Assembly (NCBI GenBank): GCA_040905805.1
Contig: JBBDQS010000138.1
Span: 16,879-71,138, forward strand
Reading direction: 5' to 3'
From: Egibacteraceae bacterium
Lineage (GTDB): Bacteria > Actinomycetota > Nitriliruptoria > Euzebyales > Egibacteraceae
DNA: 54,260 bases
Notes under the pieces: model-generated
Told to the model about the DNA's origin: nothing
Databases searched by the model: none
Seen by the model: only the letters and a program-made list of their open reading frames with translations
Position numbers and translations under genes: made by a program
Shown here: positions 16,496 to 25,354 of the stretch, one piece after another
Numbering within the stretch: position 1 is the stretch's first letter
Layout: the number at the start of each line of letters is the position of its first letter

Positions 16496-18231
16496 CCGTC
16501 ACTCCCCTGAACCTGCCGCTGGCGGGCCCGGAGGAGCTCGCGGCGGTACGCATCGACGGGGTGGGCGGCGGACTGGCGCCACTCGCGCCCGGTGGAGCGG
16601 GCCTGCCCGGCGGCGGCGGCCAGACGCTGCTGGACCCTTTGCGTCGCGGCACCCGTGGCCGCGTGGACCCGTGCGGCCCCGCGCGGCGCGGCCCTGGGGA
16701 GGTCGATGGTCAGGTTCGCGGCCGTCCGCAGACCGCTGCCGGTCAGCCTGGCGACGCGTGCGCTGGCGCTGGCGGTCCGGCTGGCGCCGGACCCGGTGCC
16801 CTCGCCCGGCATCTGCGTGCCTGCCCGACGGTGGGCCCGGTGGACGCTGGCGAAGTGGTGCGCCCTGATGACGGCGCGGTTGCGGGCGAGCTCCCGCAGG
16901 TCATGTTCGCCTTCTCCGGCCAGCCGGCCCGCCCCGAGGCCGGACAGGCCACCGGCGAGCGCGGGACGCATCCAGCCGCCGCCGTGCGTGCCGCCGATGC
17001 GGGCACCCTCCAGGCGGCGGCCAACACGCGCCACCAACGCCTGGGTGCCGGCGAGCACCCGCCGTCGCAGGATCACCATGGCGACCGTGGCCAGCACCAG
17101 GATGGCCAGTCGCTCCCGCACGCTGTGGCCGGCGCTGGACAGCAGCGCGGCGGTCGTCACGAGCATGAACGCCAGCACCGCCGCCATCGCCACGACCACC
17201 GCGATGCAGCGCAGACCGGCCGCGACCCAGCGCCACAGCAGCTGCCGGCCGCCCCCGGGCAGCGCGCCCAGGGTGACCGCGAACGGCGTGGCGGCGACGA
17301 GCACGACCGCGACCAGCTGCGCGACCACCACCGTGCACGCCACCAGCAGCATCACCGCGAGGACCACCAACGCGGCGAGCAGCACGAGCAAGGCACCCAT
17401 GAGCCGCTCGACGGAAGGCCGGGCGTTGAACTCGGCGTAGGCACTGCAGGCCGGGCCGGCCGCCGCCATGAGCTCACGTGGCCCGTCACCCGTGCCGTGG
17501 GGTCCGGTCGCCAGCGCCTCGTCGCGCGCGTCCGCGCAGTCGCCGCTCAGGATCTCGCCCCAGTTGAGCAGGTCGTGGGGTTGGGCGATGAAGGCGTCCC
17601 TGACCCCGTCGGTGAGCGGCTGCAGTGCGTCTGCTACGCCCTCCGGGCTGCCGTCCACGGGATCGCCGCTGGTTGCCACAGTCCGGCCGGTGGCCACCTC
17701 GAGCACGGCCGCCGACAGCGCCGCGGTGACGCCGACGCCCCGGCGGAAGGCCTCGGCGGGGGCGGCCAGGAGCCCGGCGCCGAGCGCGAGCACGAGCACG
17801 GAGACCAGCAGCTCCCCGATGCCGCGGGCCATCCGGTTGCGCAGCACCTGCCATCCCCCGTAGACCACGGCGGCGAACAGCACCAGGTAGCGCAGCTCCA
17901 GGGGACCGACGAGCTGGTGCTGGTAGGCTTCGGCGAGGCGCCCGGCCGGTTCGGCGAGCGCGCCCGCGAAGCGGAACGCGTAGGCCCAGGTGACCACCCA
18001 CACCGCAGCCGACACCAGCATCCGCACCGCGCCGAAGACGACCTCGCTGCTCAAGCCGAGCACCCGGCCGCTGACGTCGGTGAACCCCCCTTGCGCGTAC
18101 CAGATCTCGTAGCGTGAGGTCGGGTAGGCGCCGGTCGGCTCGTCGGGCACGAGGGTCTCGGCGGCCGCGGATTGCCCGTCGGCGAGCAGCAGCACCACCA
18201 CGAGCAGCACGACCACGGTCCGACCCGTCAT
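16492..18231 (-). CDS. VirB6/TrbL-like polytopic conjugation membrane protein
   Basis: A 579-aa protein with a signal peptide (first about 24 residues, ending near SAAAE), several hydrophobic segments (around 70-90, 113-132, 140-160, 285-320, 345-370, 378-397) and a long basic, Ala/Arg-rich cytoplasmic C terminus. Its size, topology and position between VirB4 and the cell-wall hydrolase fit the VirB6/TrbL-like channel subunit of Gram-positive systems. The identification is by topology and neighbourhood, not by motif. ATGA overlap with virB4 fixes the start at 18231. The hydrolase start overlaps its end. Confidence 0.8.
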   Translation of the reverse strand: MTGRTVVVLLVVVLLLADGQSAAAETLVPDEPTGAYPTSRYEIWYAQGGFTDVSGRVLGLSSEVVFGAVRMLVSAAVWVVTWAYAFRFAGALAEPAGRLAEAYQHQLVGPLELRYLVLFAAVVYGGWQVLRNRMARGIGELLVSVLVLALGAGLLAAPAEAFRRGVGVTAALSAAVLEVATGRTVATSGDPVDGSPEGVADALQPLTDGVRDAFIAQPHDLLNWGEILSGDCADARDEALATGPHGTGDGPRELMAAAGPACSAYAEFNARPSVERLMGALLVLLAALVVLAVMLLVACTVVVAQLVAVVLVAATPFAVTLGALPGGGRQLLWRWVAAGLRCIAVVVAMAAVLAFMLVTTAALLSSAGHSVRERLAILVLATVAMVILRRRVLAGTQALVARVGRRLEGARIGGTHGGGWMRPALAGGLSGLGAGRLAGEGEHDLRELARNRAVIRAHHFASVHRAHRRAGTQMPGEGTGSGASRTASASARVARLTGSGLRTAANLTIDLPRAAPRGAARVHAATGAATQRVQQRLAAAAGQARSTGREWRQSAAHPVDAYRRELLRARQRQVQGSDG

Positions 18232-20711
18232 GCCAGGGCCGCCAGTCCGGGTGCCTCTCCGCTGGCCTCCACACGCGGACCGGCCGACGGGTTGGTGTCG
18301 AAGGCGGCATGCAGATCCGGATCCGCGGGCAGCACCTGGATGAACCCGACGCGGCCGTCCCCATCACGGAACAGGGCCTGGCCCGATTGCGCGTGCGTGA
18401 GGAGCTCTCCTGCCGCCGAGTCGCCGTCGATGCCGAGGAAGCGCAACGCGGCGGGGACCGCACCCGGATCCTGGCGGAACACGAAACGGCTGCCGAGCAG
18501 GTGCGCGAGCTGGTCGTCGCCGAGGTCGTCGGCGTGCTGGGACAGCAGCCACACCGCTGCGTTGTGCTTGCGGCCGTCGCGGACGAAGTCGAGCACGAGC
18601 TGGCGGCCCTGCAGGCTGGCCGTGAGCGCCCACGCCTCGTCCAGGCAGGCAGCTGCGAACCGGGACCAGTCCGAGAAGGTGACCTGCCGGGTGATGGCGG
18701 CCACCAGGTACAGCAACGCCTGTGACAGCACCTGCTCCGGTAGGAGCTGGGGGGACAGGTGCGAGGCGGCCAGGTCCTCACGCCGGGGCAGAGCCAGCCC
18801 TGGCGTGTGGAAGACGAGGTAGTCGGCGTCGATGGCCAGCAGCTCACGGTCGGCGTCGAAGACCAGGCCGGCGAGCCGGCTGCGCGCCATCGCGCGGACC
18901 TTGCGGAAGACGGTCCTGGCTGCGCCATCCTCCTGCCCGAGGCGCTCGAGCTCGGCCACGACCGCGCCGATGGTCGCGTCCTGATGGGCACAGGCGGATT
19001 CGACCGCCTCGGCGATCGCCACCCCTTCAAGATCGGTTGGCGCCACCTGGGCGAGCAGGGTCAGGAAGCCGGTGGCGACCACGGCCCGCTCGTCGCCGGC
19101 GAAGACCCGCATGGGGTCCAGGCAGACCGGCGCGTCGGCGGCGAGCCGGACGATCTGCGTCCGACCGGGCAGCACCTCGGCGGCGGCCACGTACTCGCCG
19201 CGCTCGGTCCGGTCGAGCGCGACGACCCTGCCACCCCGCGCCAGCGTGGCGTGCAGCACCCGCTTGATCAGATAGCTCTTGCCGCTGCCGAGGTTGCCCG
19301 CCACGCCGACAGAGCCCGACCGCGATCGGCTGGGACCCCATGCCGGATCGAGCAGCACCGGGCGCCCACCCGACCCGCCAAGGTTCTCGGCGAGCAGCAT
19401 GCCCTGCGGATCGCCGACCTCGTGCCCCACGAACGGCGCGCCCGCGGCCAGGTCCCGGGGCAGCAGGAACTGCGCGTAGTCGCGAGCAACCGCTGGCGTG
19501 GGGCTGGCGGGCAGCATGGCCGTGAACAGCGCGAGCTGACCACCGGTAGGGCGGGCCAGACCGTACTCGGCGGCGGTGAACTGTGCCTGCAGCTGCTCAC
19601 AGCGAGCCTCGAGCCCGTCGAGGTCGCTGGCCCACGTGGCCAGCAGCAGGCTGACGCGCAGCTCGGGCTCGCTGCGGTTCGCGGCCAGCTCGCCGCGTTC
19701 CTCGTCCACCCCGGCGACCGCGTCGACCAGGTCGTGGGGCAGCCCGGCGGTCTCGGCCTCGTGCTCCTCGAACTGGCTGGCGAGCTGGCGGGCTTGGCGG
19801 CGGGCCCGGACCTGGGCGTCCTCGTTGGGCACCGCCGTCAGGCGCGCGCACCAGTCGACGGCGTAGCCGATGGTGTCGAGCTGGCGGAACCACTCGCCGC
19901 CGCCGTCGGGGAAGAAGAACTCGCGGGGCATGTCCGCGACCGCCAGGTGAGCCTGGTAGCCCGTGCCAGTGACGGTGTCCACGCGCAGGTAGCGGCGGTG
20001 CGAGGGCCGTGCCGGATCCTCGCGGGTGCCGCCCTCGTAGAAGACACCGTCGGCCAGGGGCTGCAGCGACGGCCCGGTGACCCGCCCAGCGTCGCCGTCG
20101 CCGACACGGCGTTCGCCGTCGGTCCACGCATCATCGAGGTAGGGCTCAGCGGTGCCCCGACGGGCCGCCCGGGCGTACAACCAGCGCAGCTCGCCGGCAG
20201 GCACCCGCTCGAGGGCGAGGAAGCGGCCCAGGCGGGCCTCGACGAGGGCGGCGTCGCGCAGCCGTGCCTGCACCGCACCCGCGTTGACCGGCACTGGCGG
20301 CAGGCCGAAGCGCTCCCCGACCCCCAGCGTGGCGGCCGCCCACGATGACCGGCCGGCGCGGCGGTCCGGCAGCCGGGTGACGAGGTAGTGACGGCGCTCG
20401 CGCGTCTCCGCGCCGATGAGCTGGTCAAGGGTGTCGGTCGCGCCGGCCCGCCAGGCAGGGCACGCGTCGAGGTCGACGCCGGCGACCATCGCCTCCACGA
20501 TCTCACCGGGGTCGAGGAGGCGCGCGACGCCCAGCAGCATCGACTCTCCCGGCATCTGGGCGAGCGCGGCGCGCAGCCGTGCGTGGACCCGCAGCTTCTC
20601 GGCCACCGGCAGGTGGGGAAAGGTCACCGGCTCTATGCGGTAGGCAGCCCACACGCTGGCGTCCCGGCCCCACAGGAGGTGACCGGTGACGGCGCGGACC
20701 GGCAGGCGCAC
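18228..20711 (-). CDS. VirB4/TraC-type conjugation ATPase
   Basis: An 827-aa ATPase powering the secretion channel. Walker A is GNLGSGKS (472-479), Walker B CLDEAW (689-694), with a WLLSQHADDL sensor-like motif after it and a long N-terminal domain as in VirB4/TraC proteins. The start is GTG at 20711, two bases after the stop of the TcpE-like gene, giving the expected MRLPVRAVTGHLLWGRD beginning; longer frames extend into the neighbour. It lacks TM segments and should be cytosolic, docking on the channel. Confidence 0.92.
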   Translation of the reverse strand: MRLPVRAVTGHLLWGRDASVWAAYRIEPVTFPHLPVAEKLRVHARLRAALAQMPGESMLLGVARLLDPGEIVEAMVAGVDLDACPAWRAGATDTLDQLIGAETRERRHYLVTRLPDRRAGRSSWAAATLGVGERFGLPPVPVNAGAVQARLRDAALVEARLGRFLALERVPAGELRWLYARAARRGTAEPYLDDAWTDGERRVGDGDAGRVTGPSLQPLADGVFYEGGTREDPARPSHRRYLRVDTVTGTGYQAHLAVADMPREFFFPDGGGEWFRQLDTIGYAVDWCARLTAVPNEDAQVRARRQARQLASQFEEHEAETAGLPHDLVDAVAGVDEERGELAANRSEPELRVSLLLATWASDLDGLEARCEQLQAQFTAAEYGLARPTGGQLALFTAMLPASPTPAVARDYAQFLLPRDLAAGAPFVGHEVGDPQGMLLAENLGGSGGRPVLLDPAWGPSRSRSGSVGVAGNLGSGKSYLIKRVLHATLARGGRVVALDRTERGEYVAAAEVLPGRTQIVRLAADAPVCLDPMRVFAGDERAVVATGFLTLLAQVAPTDLEGVAIAEAVESACAHQDATIGAVVAELERLGQEDGAARTVFRKVRAMARSRLAGLVFDADRELLAIDADYLVFHTPGLALPRREDLAASHLSPQLLPEQVLSQALLYLVAAITRQVTFSDWSRFAAACLDEAWALTASLQGRQLVLDFVRDGRKHNAAVWLLSQHADDLGDDQLAHLLGSRFVFRQDPGAVPAALRFLGIDGDSAAGELLTHAQSGQALFRDGDGRVGFIQVLPADPDLHAAFDTNPSAGPRVEASGEAPGLAALA

Positions 20712-20713
20712 GG

Positions 20714-21133
20714 CTACGGCTCCCGGTGCTCGCTGACGGGCACGGCGGCGCCGCGCGGACACTGGGGCCTCGGTGTGGTCACCGCACGGCCGTGGCACAC
20801 GCCCCGACGGGGTGCGGCGAGGTAGGTCAGCCCCCCGACGGCGGCACGCACCGGGGAGCGCCCTTCAACCCGGGCATGGCGGACGAGCCACGCCAACGCC
20901 AGCGGCACAACCGGGCCCACCACGAGGTTGACGGGACCAGGCATGTGCGCCCACACCGCACGGGTCTGCAACAGCAGCACCGCCGTGACGACCAGCACCG
21001 CGTACTGCGTGACCGTCATCGGTCCCCACCACGGGTACCAGCCGCCGATCTTGCCGATCACCAGCGGGTAGCGGCGGGCGAAGGTGTAGCTGCGGCAACG
21101 CAGCCGTTCAGGCTCGGTGGAACGCTCGCTCAC
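20714..21133 (-). CDS. TcpE/PrgI-like conjugal transfer protein
   Basis: A 139-aa membrane-associated protein. RCRSYTFARRYPLVIGKIGGW near the N terminus is followed by two hydrophobic stretches (around 43-60 and 68-85) and then VEGRSPVRAAVGGLTYLAAPRRG, the signature arrangement of TcpE-like proteins of Gram-positive conjugation systems. The start is GTG 21133, preceded by GGGTGA; the longer frame from 21163 overlaps the neighbour more. It overlaps the end of the 105-aa membrane protein by 26 bases. It precedes virB4, as in other TcpE-containing systems. Confidence 0.8.
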   Translation of the reverse strand: MSERSTEPERLRCRSYTFARRYPLVIGKIGGWYPWWGPMTVTQYAVLVVTAVLLLQTRAVWAHMPGPVNLVVGPVVPLALAWLVRHARVEGRSPVRAAVGGLTYLAAPRRGVCHGRAVTTPRPQCPRGAAVPVSEHREP

Positions 21134-21425
21134 GCTCGTCACCCGGCCCATCGGCAGCCGCAAACCTCAACCCGTCGGCGCCCAGGAGGGGCTCGGCGAG
21201 GGCGGGGGCGAGCGCGATGGTCTCCTGCCCCACCTTGCGCTCGAACCAGTCGATGTTGTTGACCGCCCAGATCACCGCGCCCGCGAGCAGCGCCGCGACT
21301 GCCACCGGCACGACCGCCTTGGTGCGGGCGTAGATCATCGAGACGGTGATGATCGCGAACACCACGATCCCCGCCCGGATGAGCGTCAGCATCTGGTCGA
21401 TGATCCCGTGGGCCCACTCGAACAT
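21108..21425 (-). CDS. Small two-TM conjugation protein
   Basis: A 105-aa protein starting at ATG 21425 after AAGGAGG (spacing about six), with two hydrophobic helices (about residues 13-32 and 41-58) and an acidic/basic tail. It fits the small membrane subunit (TcpD- or VirB2-like) often coded between TcpC and TcpE. No sequence motif proves this. The ribosome binding site overlaps the stop of the tcpC-like gene, so the two are coupled. Confidence 0.75.
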   Translation of the reverse strand: MFEWAHGIIDQMLTLIRAGIVVFAIITVSMIYARTKAVVPVAVAALLAGAVIWAVNNIDWFERKVGQETIALAPALAEPLLGADGLRFAAADGPGDERERAFHRA

Positions 21426-21435
21426 GGCTCCTCCT

Positions 21436-22341
21436 TCAGGTGGCTGGTGCAGACAAAGGCGCGGCCGGGTGGACCGTGGTGACCTCCCAGCGCCCGGCGC
21501 GCTCCACGACGTCGAGGGAGTAGCCGAGGACGGCGGTGCGCCCCGCGTCGTCGGTGGCCGCGACCTCCAGGCGCAACAGCACGCCGCCGGCGCGGCGCCG
21601 CACCAGCCCGGCACGCTGCACGACGACCTCGACGTAGGCAGGCGGCGAGACCGCCACGAGGTCGAGCCCCGGGGCGGTGTAGCGGTCCACCTCGCCGTCG
21701 CCCGCCAGGTAGGCCCGCAGGAACCGCTCGGCGGCCTCCAACGCCTCCCCCGGCTCCGGACGCCCGAGCGATGTGACCGCCAGGCGTGCGGGCTCGCCGG
21801 CGGATGGCGGTGCCGCCATGAGGCTGGGCGGGCCGGTGACCGCCAGACCGCCGGGGCTGTCGAAGACCCCGACGGTGTAGTAGCGCACGCCCTGGGGCTC
21901 GTAGCCGCCGGCGTCTGCGGCGAGGGTGTCGGCAGCGACGGTCACCGCCCAGTAGCCGGGGGCCTGCTCGTCGCTGGCGACCACAGCGGTCCGCAGGACG
22001 TACTGGCTGCCGGGGGTGACCGCGCGCAGGTCGACCGGCTGCGCCAGGAACGGCTCCACCGCTGCTTCCTGCCCCCTGCCGGCCCCGCCGAGGTAGGCCC
22101 ACAGGAACACCTCGGCGGTGGCTTCCGCAGCGGTGGTGTCCGCCGGCAGTTGGACCGCTGCCGTTGCGGTGTCGCTGCTGGCATGCAGGAGCAGCGAGGC
22201 GATCCCGGCGCTTGCAGCCACCGCGACCAGCAGCCACAGCACCACGTGCAGGAGCCGCGTCAGCAGCAACGATGGGACGCGAGGCGCTCGACGAGGCCCA
22301 GGCTCGACCGACGCCGCGGCGTCGTGGGTGGTCCCGGTCAC
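21436..22341 (-). CDS. TcpC-like conjugal transfer protein
   Basis: A 301-aa bitopic protein: basic N terminus, one TM segment (about residues 33-56), then an extracytoplasmic part with two similar NTF2-like halves (AEVFLWAYLGG ... and AERFLRAYLAGDGEVDRYTAP ...), matching the TcpC architecture of Gram-positive conjugation channels, where it scaffolds the wall-side part of the complex. The GTG at 22341 overlaps the stop of the 65-aa gene (GTGA). No catalytic function is expected. Confidence 0.85.
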   Translation of the reverse strand: MTGTTHDAAASVEPGPRRAPRVPSLLLTRLLHVVLWLLVAVAASAGIASLLLHASSDTATAAVQLPADTTAAEATAEVFLWAYLGGAGRGQEAAVEPFLAQPVDLRAVTPGSQYVLRTAVVASDEQAPGYWAVTVAADTLAADAGGYEPQGVRYYTVGVFDSPGGLAVTGPPSLMAAPPSAGEPARLAVTSLGRPEPGEALEAAERFLRAYLAGDGEVDRYTAPGLDLVAVSPPAYVEVVVQRAGLVRRRAGGVLLRLEVAATDDAGRTAVLGYSLDVVERAGRWEVTTVHPAAPLSAPAT

Positions 22342-22535
22342 GCGACCGCGTCCTCGGACAGCCCGGCGACGCGTTCGGCGTAGGCGTCGGCCACCGGGAT
22401 CGCGTCGTCGAGCACGCCGCGCAGCCGGCGCAGCGCGGTGGGGTCGAGCAGCACACCGCTGCCCACCAGCTCGTCGAGCTCGCATTCCAGGCGACGGTGC
22501 GTCGTCGCGGCGCGGGTCATCGTCAGGTCAGCCAT
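22338..22535 (-). CDS. Small 65-aa transfer operon protein
   Basis: A 65-residue predicted helical soluble protein. The ATG at 22535 lies six bases after GGAGG; the neighbouring ATG at 22538 is too close. It overlaps the upstream LysM gene by eight bases and the downstream gene by GTGA, so it is embedded in the coupled operon. The function is not recognised; it resembles a small cytosolic accessory protein by charge (LECELDELVGSG). Confidence 0.7.
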   Translation of the reverse strand: MADLTMTRAATTHRRLECELDELVGSGVLLDPTALRRLRGVLDDAIPVADAYAERVAGLSEDAVA

Positions 22536-23520
22536 CATGTGCCTCCTCGGGTGTCGGGACGGTGGGCAGCTCGAGCAGCTCCCCGGGATGGATCAGGTCG
22601 GGGTCGCCCGACCGCAGCCGGGAGCGGTTGTGGTCGGTGACCGCACGCCAGTAGCGGGCGACCTCCGTCACCGACGGGGCACGGCCCCAGTCCGCTGCCA
22701 GGGCCGCCTCGGCGACGACCCAGAGGTTGTCGCCTGCCACGACCTCGTAGGGCTGCCGCCCCGACGCGTCCGCGACCGAAGCCCCCTCGGGGGTGCCGTC
22801 CGTCGCAGCAGCGTCCTGGGCAGCAGCGTCCTGGGCAGCCTGGGCCGGAGCCGGCTCGGCGGGAGCCTCACCGCCAGTGGCCTCGTCGCTGGCCGGTCCC
22901 GGGGCCGCTTCCTCGCCGGCGTCGGGCGCATCGTCGTCGCGGCCGGTCACGTCGATCCCGGGCTCGTCGGGCAAGGCCGGGTGCGGACCGGGCAGTGGGG
23001 GGATGCCCGCTCCCGCTCGGGGGGAGGCGGGAGCGGGCGGCGGTAGGCCGGGGACGGATGGTACGTCGATGTCGATGTCGCCGGTGAGCGGGCTGGTGTC
23101 GGTGTGGTGGACCGGCGGCGGCCACACGGGCAGCTCGTTGGCCACCGCTGGGCCAGTCCCGACTGCGACAGAGGACCCGGCCAGGACGATCGCGACCGCC
23201 CGGTCGGCCACACGGCGGACAACCGGCAGGGTCGCCCACTCGACGGCGCGGATGGCGGCGGGTATCCCGCTGGCGCGCGCCACGAGGTACAGGATCGCGC
23301 TCGCCAGGATCCAGTAGGCCGCCGCCAGGCCGGCCAGCCGCAGCAGGGCCGCCCCCACGTCGCCCAAGGGCGTGACCTGCAACCACAGGTCGAGGTCGGT
23401 CCAGTCGACGCGGAACCGCGGGCTCTCCCCAAGTCGGTGCAGAAAGGCTGCCGCGCCGGCGGGCACCGCCAGCGCGGTGAGAACCTCGCCGACCCTCTGG
23501 ACACGTGCGCCACCTTGCAT
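22528..23520 (-). CDS. LysM-domain membrane protein, first gene of the transfer operon
   Basis: A 330-aa protein. Two or three hydrophobic segments lie in the first 120 residues, followed by a long Pro/Ala/Asp-rich linker and, near the C terminus (about 255-320), a LysM-like module (YEVVAGDNLWVVAEAAL ... HPGELLELP) that would bind peptidoglycan or chitin-like glycans. It would tie the transfer apparatus to the wall. The start is taken at ATG 23520; a GTG at 23538 is in frame with no clear ribosome binding site, so the true start could be either. The start region is divergent from the excisionase gene. Confidence 0.75.
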   Translation of the reverse strand: MQGGARVQRVGEVLTALAVPAGAAAFLHRLGESPRFRVDWTDLDLWLQVTPLGDVGAALLRLAGLAAAYWILASAILYLVARASGIPAAIRAVEWATLPVVRRVADRAVAIVLAGSSVAVGTGPAVANELPVWPPPVHHTDTSPLTGDIDIDVPSVPGLPPPAPASPRAGAGIPPLPGPHPALPDEPGIDVTGRDDDAPDAGEEAAPGPASDEATGGEAPAEPAPAQAAQDAAAQDAAATDGTPEGASVADASGRQPYEVVAGDNLWVVAEAALAADWGRAPSVTEVARYWRAVTDHNRSRLRSGDPDLIHPGELLELPTVPTPEEAHDG

Positions 23521-23558
23521 GCCGCCATGGTCTACCACGAGAAACCATAAATCAACCC

Positions 23559-23588
23559 TTTACAGCGCATGGCATCCGACGCTACAGT
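23559..23588 (+). promoter_or_regulatory. Candidate promoter of the excisionase-integrase operon
   Basis: TTTACA (23559-23564) and TACAGT (23583-23588) are separated by 18 bases, a sigma-70-like pair 60 bases upstream of the excisionase start. It is the best promoter-like match in the divergent region. A near-palindrome GGTTGCACGTGCCAACC (23615-23631) follows between the -10 box and the gene and may be an operator. Confidence 0.5.
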
Positions 23589-23648
23589 GCCGAGCGAAGC
23601 GTGCGACATCACGTGGTTGCACGTGCCAACCGCAAGGGAGAGGACCCC

Positions 23649-23987
23649 ATGTCGACATCGCGGAGATCGGCGTCGGGAAGCCGGGGCCACACGCGCCACA
23701 GCACCGCACGCCTGAGTGAGCTCCCCCCGACGCTGAGCGTGGACGAGGCCGGCGAGATGCTCGGCATCAGCCGGCGCAGCGCTTACCGGGCCGTGGCCCG
23801 CGGGGAGATCCCCACCCTGCGGCTGGGCCGGCGGCTGCTCGTGCCGACGCCGCGGCTGCTCGCGCTGCTCGGCGCGGCAGATGGATACGCCGCCGAGTTG
23901 CCGGCCGGAGACCCCGAGCGGGAGCAGAGTGCTGGCAGCGCGCCCGTACCCGCCCCGCACAACGGTGAGCAGGTGACCGCACGATGA
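23649..23987 (+). CDS. xis: Excisionase-like helix-turn-helix protein
   Basis: A 112-aa protein with a MerR/excisionase-type winged helix (LSVDEAGEMLGISRRSAYRAVARGEIPTLRLGRRLLVP, about residues 28-65) and charged tails. Such proteins bind arm sites and steer the integrase toward excision. ATG 23649 follows GGGAGAGG. Its stop overlaps the integrase start (ATGA). Context with the integrase supports the assignment; it could also be a general regulator. Confidence 0.85.
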   Translation: MSTSRRSASGSRGHTRHSTARLSELPPTLSVDEAGEMLGISRRSAYRAVARGEIPTLRLGRRLLVPTPRLLALLGAADGYAAELPAGDPEREQSAGSAPVPAPHNGEQVTAR

Positions 23988-25267
23988 CCGGCCAGGTCTT
24001 CCGCCGCTGTTCGAAGTGCCTCACGCGACTCAAGCCGCGCGCTCGGCGCTGTGCCTGCGGGCACCCGAACTACAGCTGGTACTTCGCGGTCGACACGGTG
24101 CCCGGTCGCAAGAACCGCAAGCGGGTTCTTCGCGGAGGCTTCCCCACGCGGGAGACCGCGGAGTATGCCCTGAACGAGATCGTGCAGGCCATCGCTCAGG
24201 ACTCCTACGTCGAGTCGTCCACCGAGACACTCGAGGACTTCTTCACGATCCGGTGGCTTCCCGCCATGAAGCCGCCCACCCTCGAGGCCACCACCTGGGC
24301 GGAGTACAGCCGCAAGATCCGCAACCAGATCATCCCGCGACTCGGCGCGCTGCCCATCCAGAAGCTCCAGCCCACCCACCTCAACCGCCTCTACGCCGAG
24401 CTGCTCGCGCACGGGCGCACCGACGACAAGGGCGGCCTGGCCCCCAAGACCGTGCGCGAGGTCCACGTCATCCTGCGCAAGGCGTTGAGCGACGCGGTGC
24501 GCTGGGGCCTGTTGACCCGCAACGTGGCCGTGAACGCCGACCCGCCCTCCTACCGCATGGCCAGCGTCGCCCGGCAGGCGATCATGCGGGTCTGGTCGGC
24601 CGAGGAGCTGCACGCCTTCCTCGACCACGTCCGTGACGACCGGCTGTTCGCCGTGTGGATGCTCGCGGCCAACACCGGCATGCGCCGCAGCGAGGTCGGT
24701 GGCGCCCGCTGGCAGGACCTGCTGTTCGACTCGGCGCGCCTGGCGGTGCGCCAGCGACTCGCCAGCGTCGACGGGCACCCGCAGCTGTCGGTGCCCAAGA
24801 GCCCCCGCAGCCGCCGGACCATCGACCTCGACCGGCGCACGCTAGAGGCCCTCAAGCTGCACCGCGAACGTCAGCTCGACGACCGGCGGCGCTGGGGTCC
24901 GGCCTGGCACGACCTCGACCTCATCGCCGCCCGCGAAGACGGCATGTGGATCCACCCCGACTGGCTGTCGGAGATGTTCCGCGCGCACGTCAAGGCGACG
25001 GGCCTGCCCAAAATCCGGCTGCACGACCTCAGGCATACGCACGCCAGCCTGCTCCTGGCCCGCAGCGCGCACCCCAAGATCGTCTCCGAACGGCTCGGGC
25101 ATCACTCCGTCGCGTTCACGCTCGACACCTACGCCCATGTCATGCCCGGGATGCAAGCCGAAGCGGCGGAGAGCCTGGCCGACGCGATCTTCGACGAGCC
25201 TGAGCCCGACGAAGACGCAGAGGCCACCACAGGAGTCAACGAGGACGACGAGGAGGGCTCCGCGTGA
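23984..25267 (+). CDS. int: Tyrosine-family integrase
   Basis: A 427-aa site-specific recombinase. A Cys4 zinc-ribbon-like module (C9, C12, C23, C25) precedes an arm-binding region and a core-binding domain (about 80-180). The catalytic set is R234 (GMRRSE), K272 (PKS), H347 and R350 (HDLRH), H373 (LGHH) and nucleophile Y383 (DTYAH). All are present, so it should be active. The C-terminal tail is acidic. It lies 88 bases from the 3' end of tRNA-fMet, the probable attachment site. Translationally coupled to the excisionase gene. Confidence 0.95.
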   Translation: MTGQVFRRCSKCLTRLKPRARRCACGHPNYSWYFAVDTVPGRKNRKRVLRGGFPTRETAEYALNEIVQAIAQDSYVESSTETLEDFFTIRWLPAMKPPTLEATTWAEYSRKIRNQIIPRLGALPIQKLQPTHLNRLYAELLAHGRTDDKGGLAPKTVREVHVILRKALSDAVRWGLLTRNVAVNADPPSYRMASVARQAIMRVWSAEELHAFLDHVRDDRLFAVWMLAANTGMRRSEVGGARWQDLLFDSARLAVRQRLASVDGHPQLSVPKSPRSRRTIDLDRRTLEALKLHRERQLDDRRRWGPAWHDLDLIAAREDGMWIHPDWLSEMFRAHVKATGLPKIRLHDLRHTHASLLLARSAHPKIVSERLGHHSVAFTLDTYAHVMPGMQAEAAESLADAIFDEPEPDEDAEATTGVNEDDEEGSA

Positions 25268-25271
25268 CCCC

Positions 25272-25291
25272 GTGCAATCTTGGTGCAATCT
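25272..25291. repeat. Two copies of GTGCAATCT beyond the integrase
   Basis: GTGCAATCT occurs at 25272-25280 and 25283-25291, an 11-base period, directly between the integrase stop and the tRNA. Such adjacent direct repeats are typical of arm-type integrase binding sites, but this is inferred. Confidence 0.5.
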
Positions 25292-25319
25292 CGTTCGCGG
25301 GAGCGCCCGATGCGAAAAT

Positions 25320-25350
25320 GAGAAAACCCCCGGCTGACCAGGGGTTTCTC
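25320..25350 (-). terminator. Hairpin after the tRNA-fMet gene
   Basis: Arms GAGAAAACCCC (25320-25330) and GGGGTTTCTC (25341-25350) form a stem; read on the minus strand it directly follows the tRNA 3' end and is trailed by ATTTTC, consistent with a transcription terminator for the tRNA. In the other direction it would stop integrase transcripts, though without a T tract. Confidence 0.65.
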
Positions 25351-25354
25351 GGAG

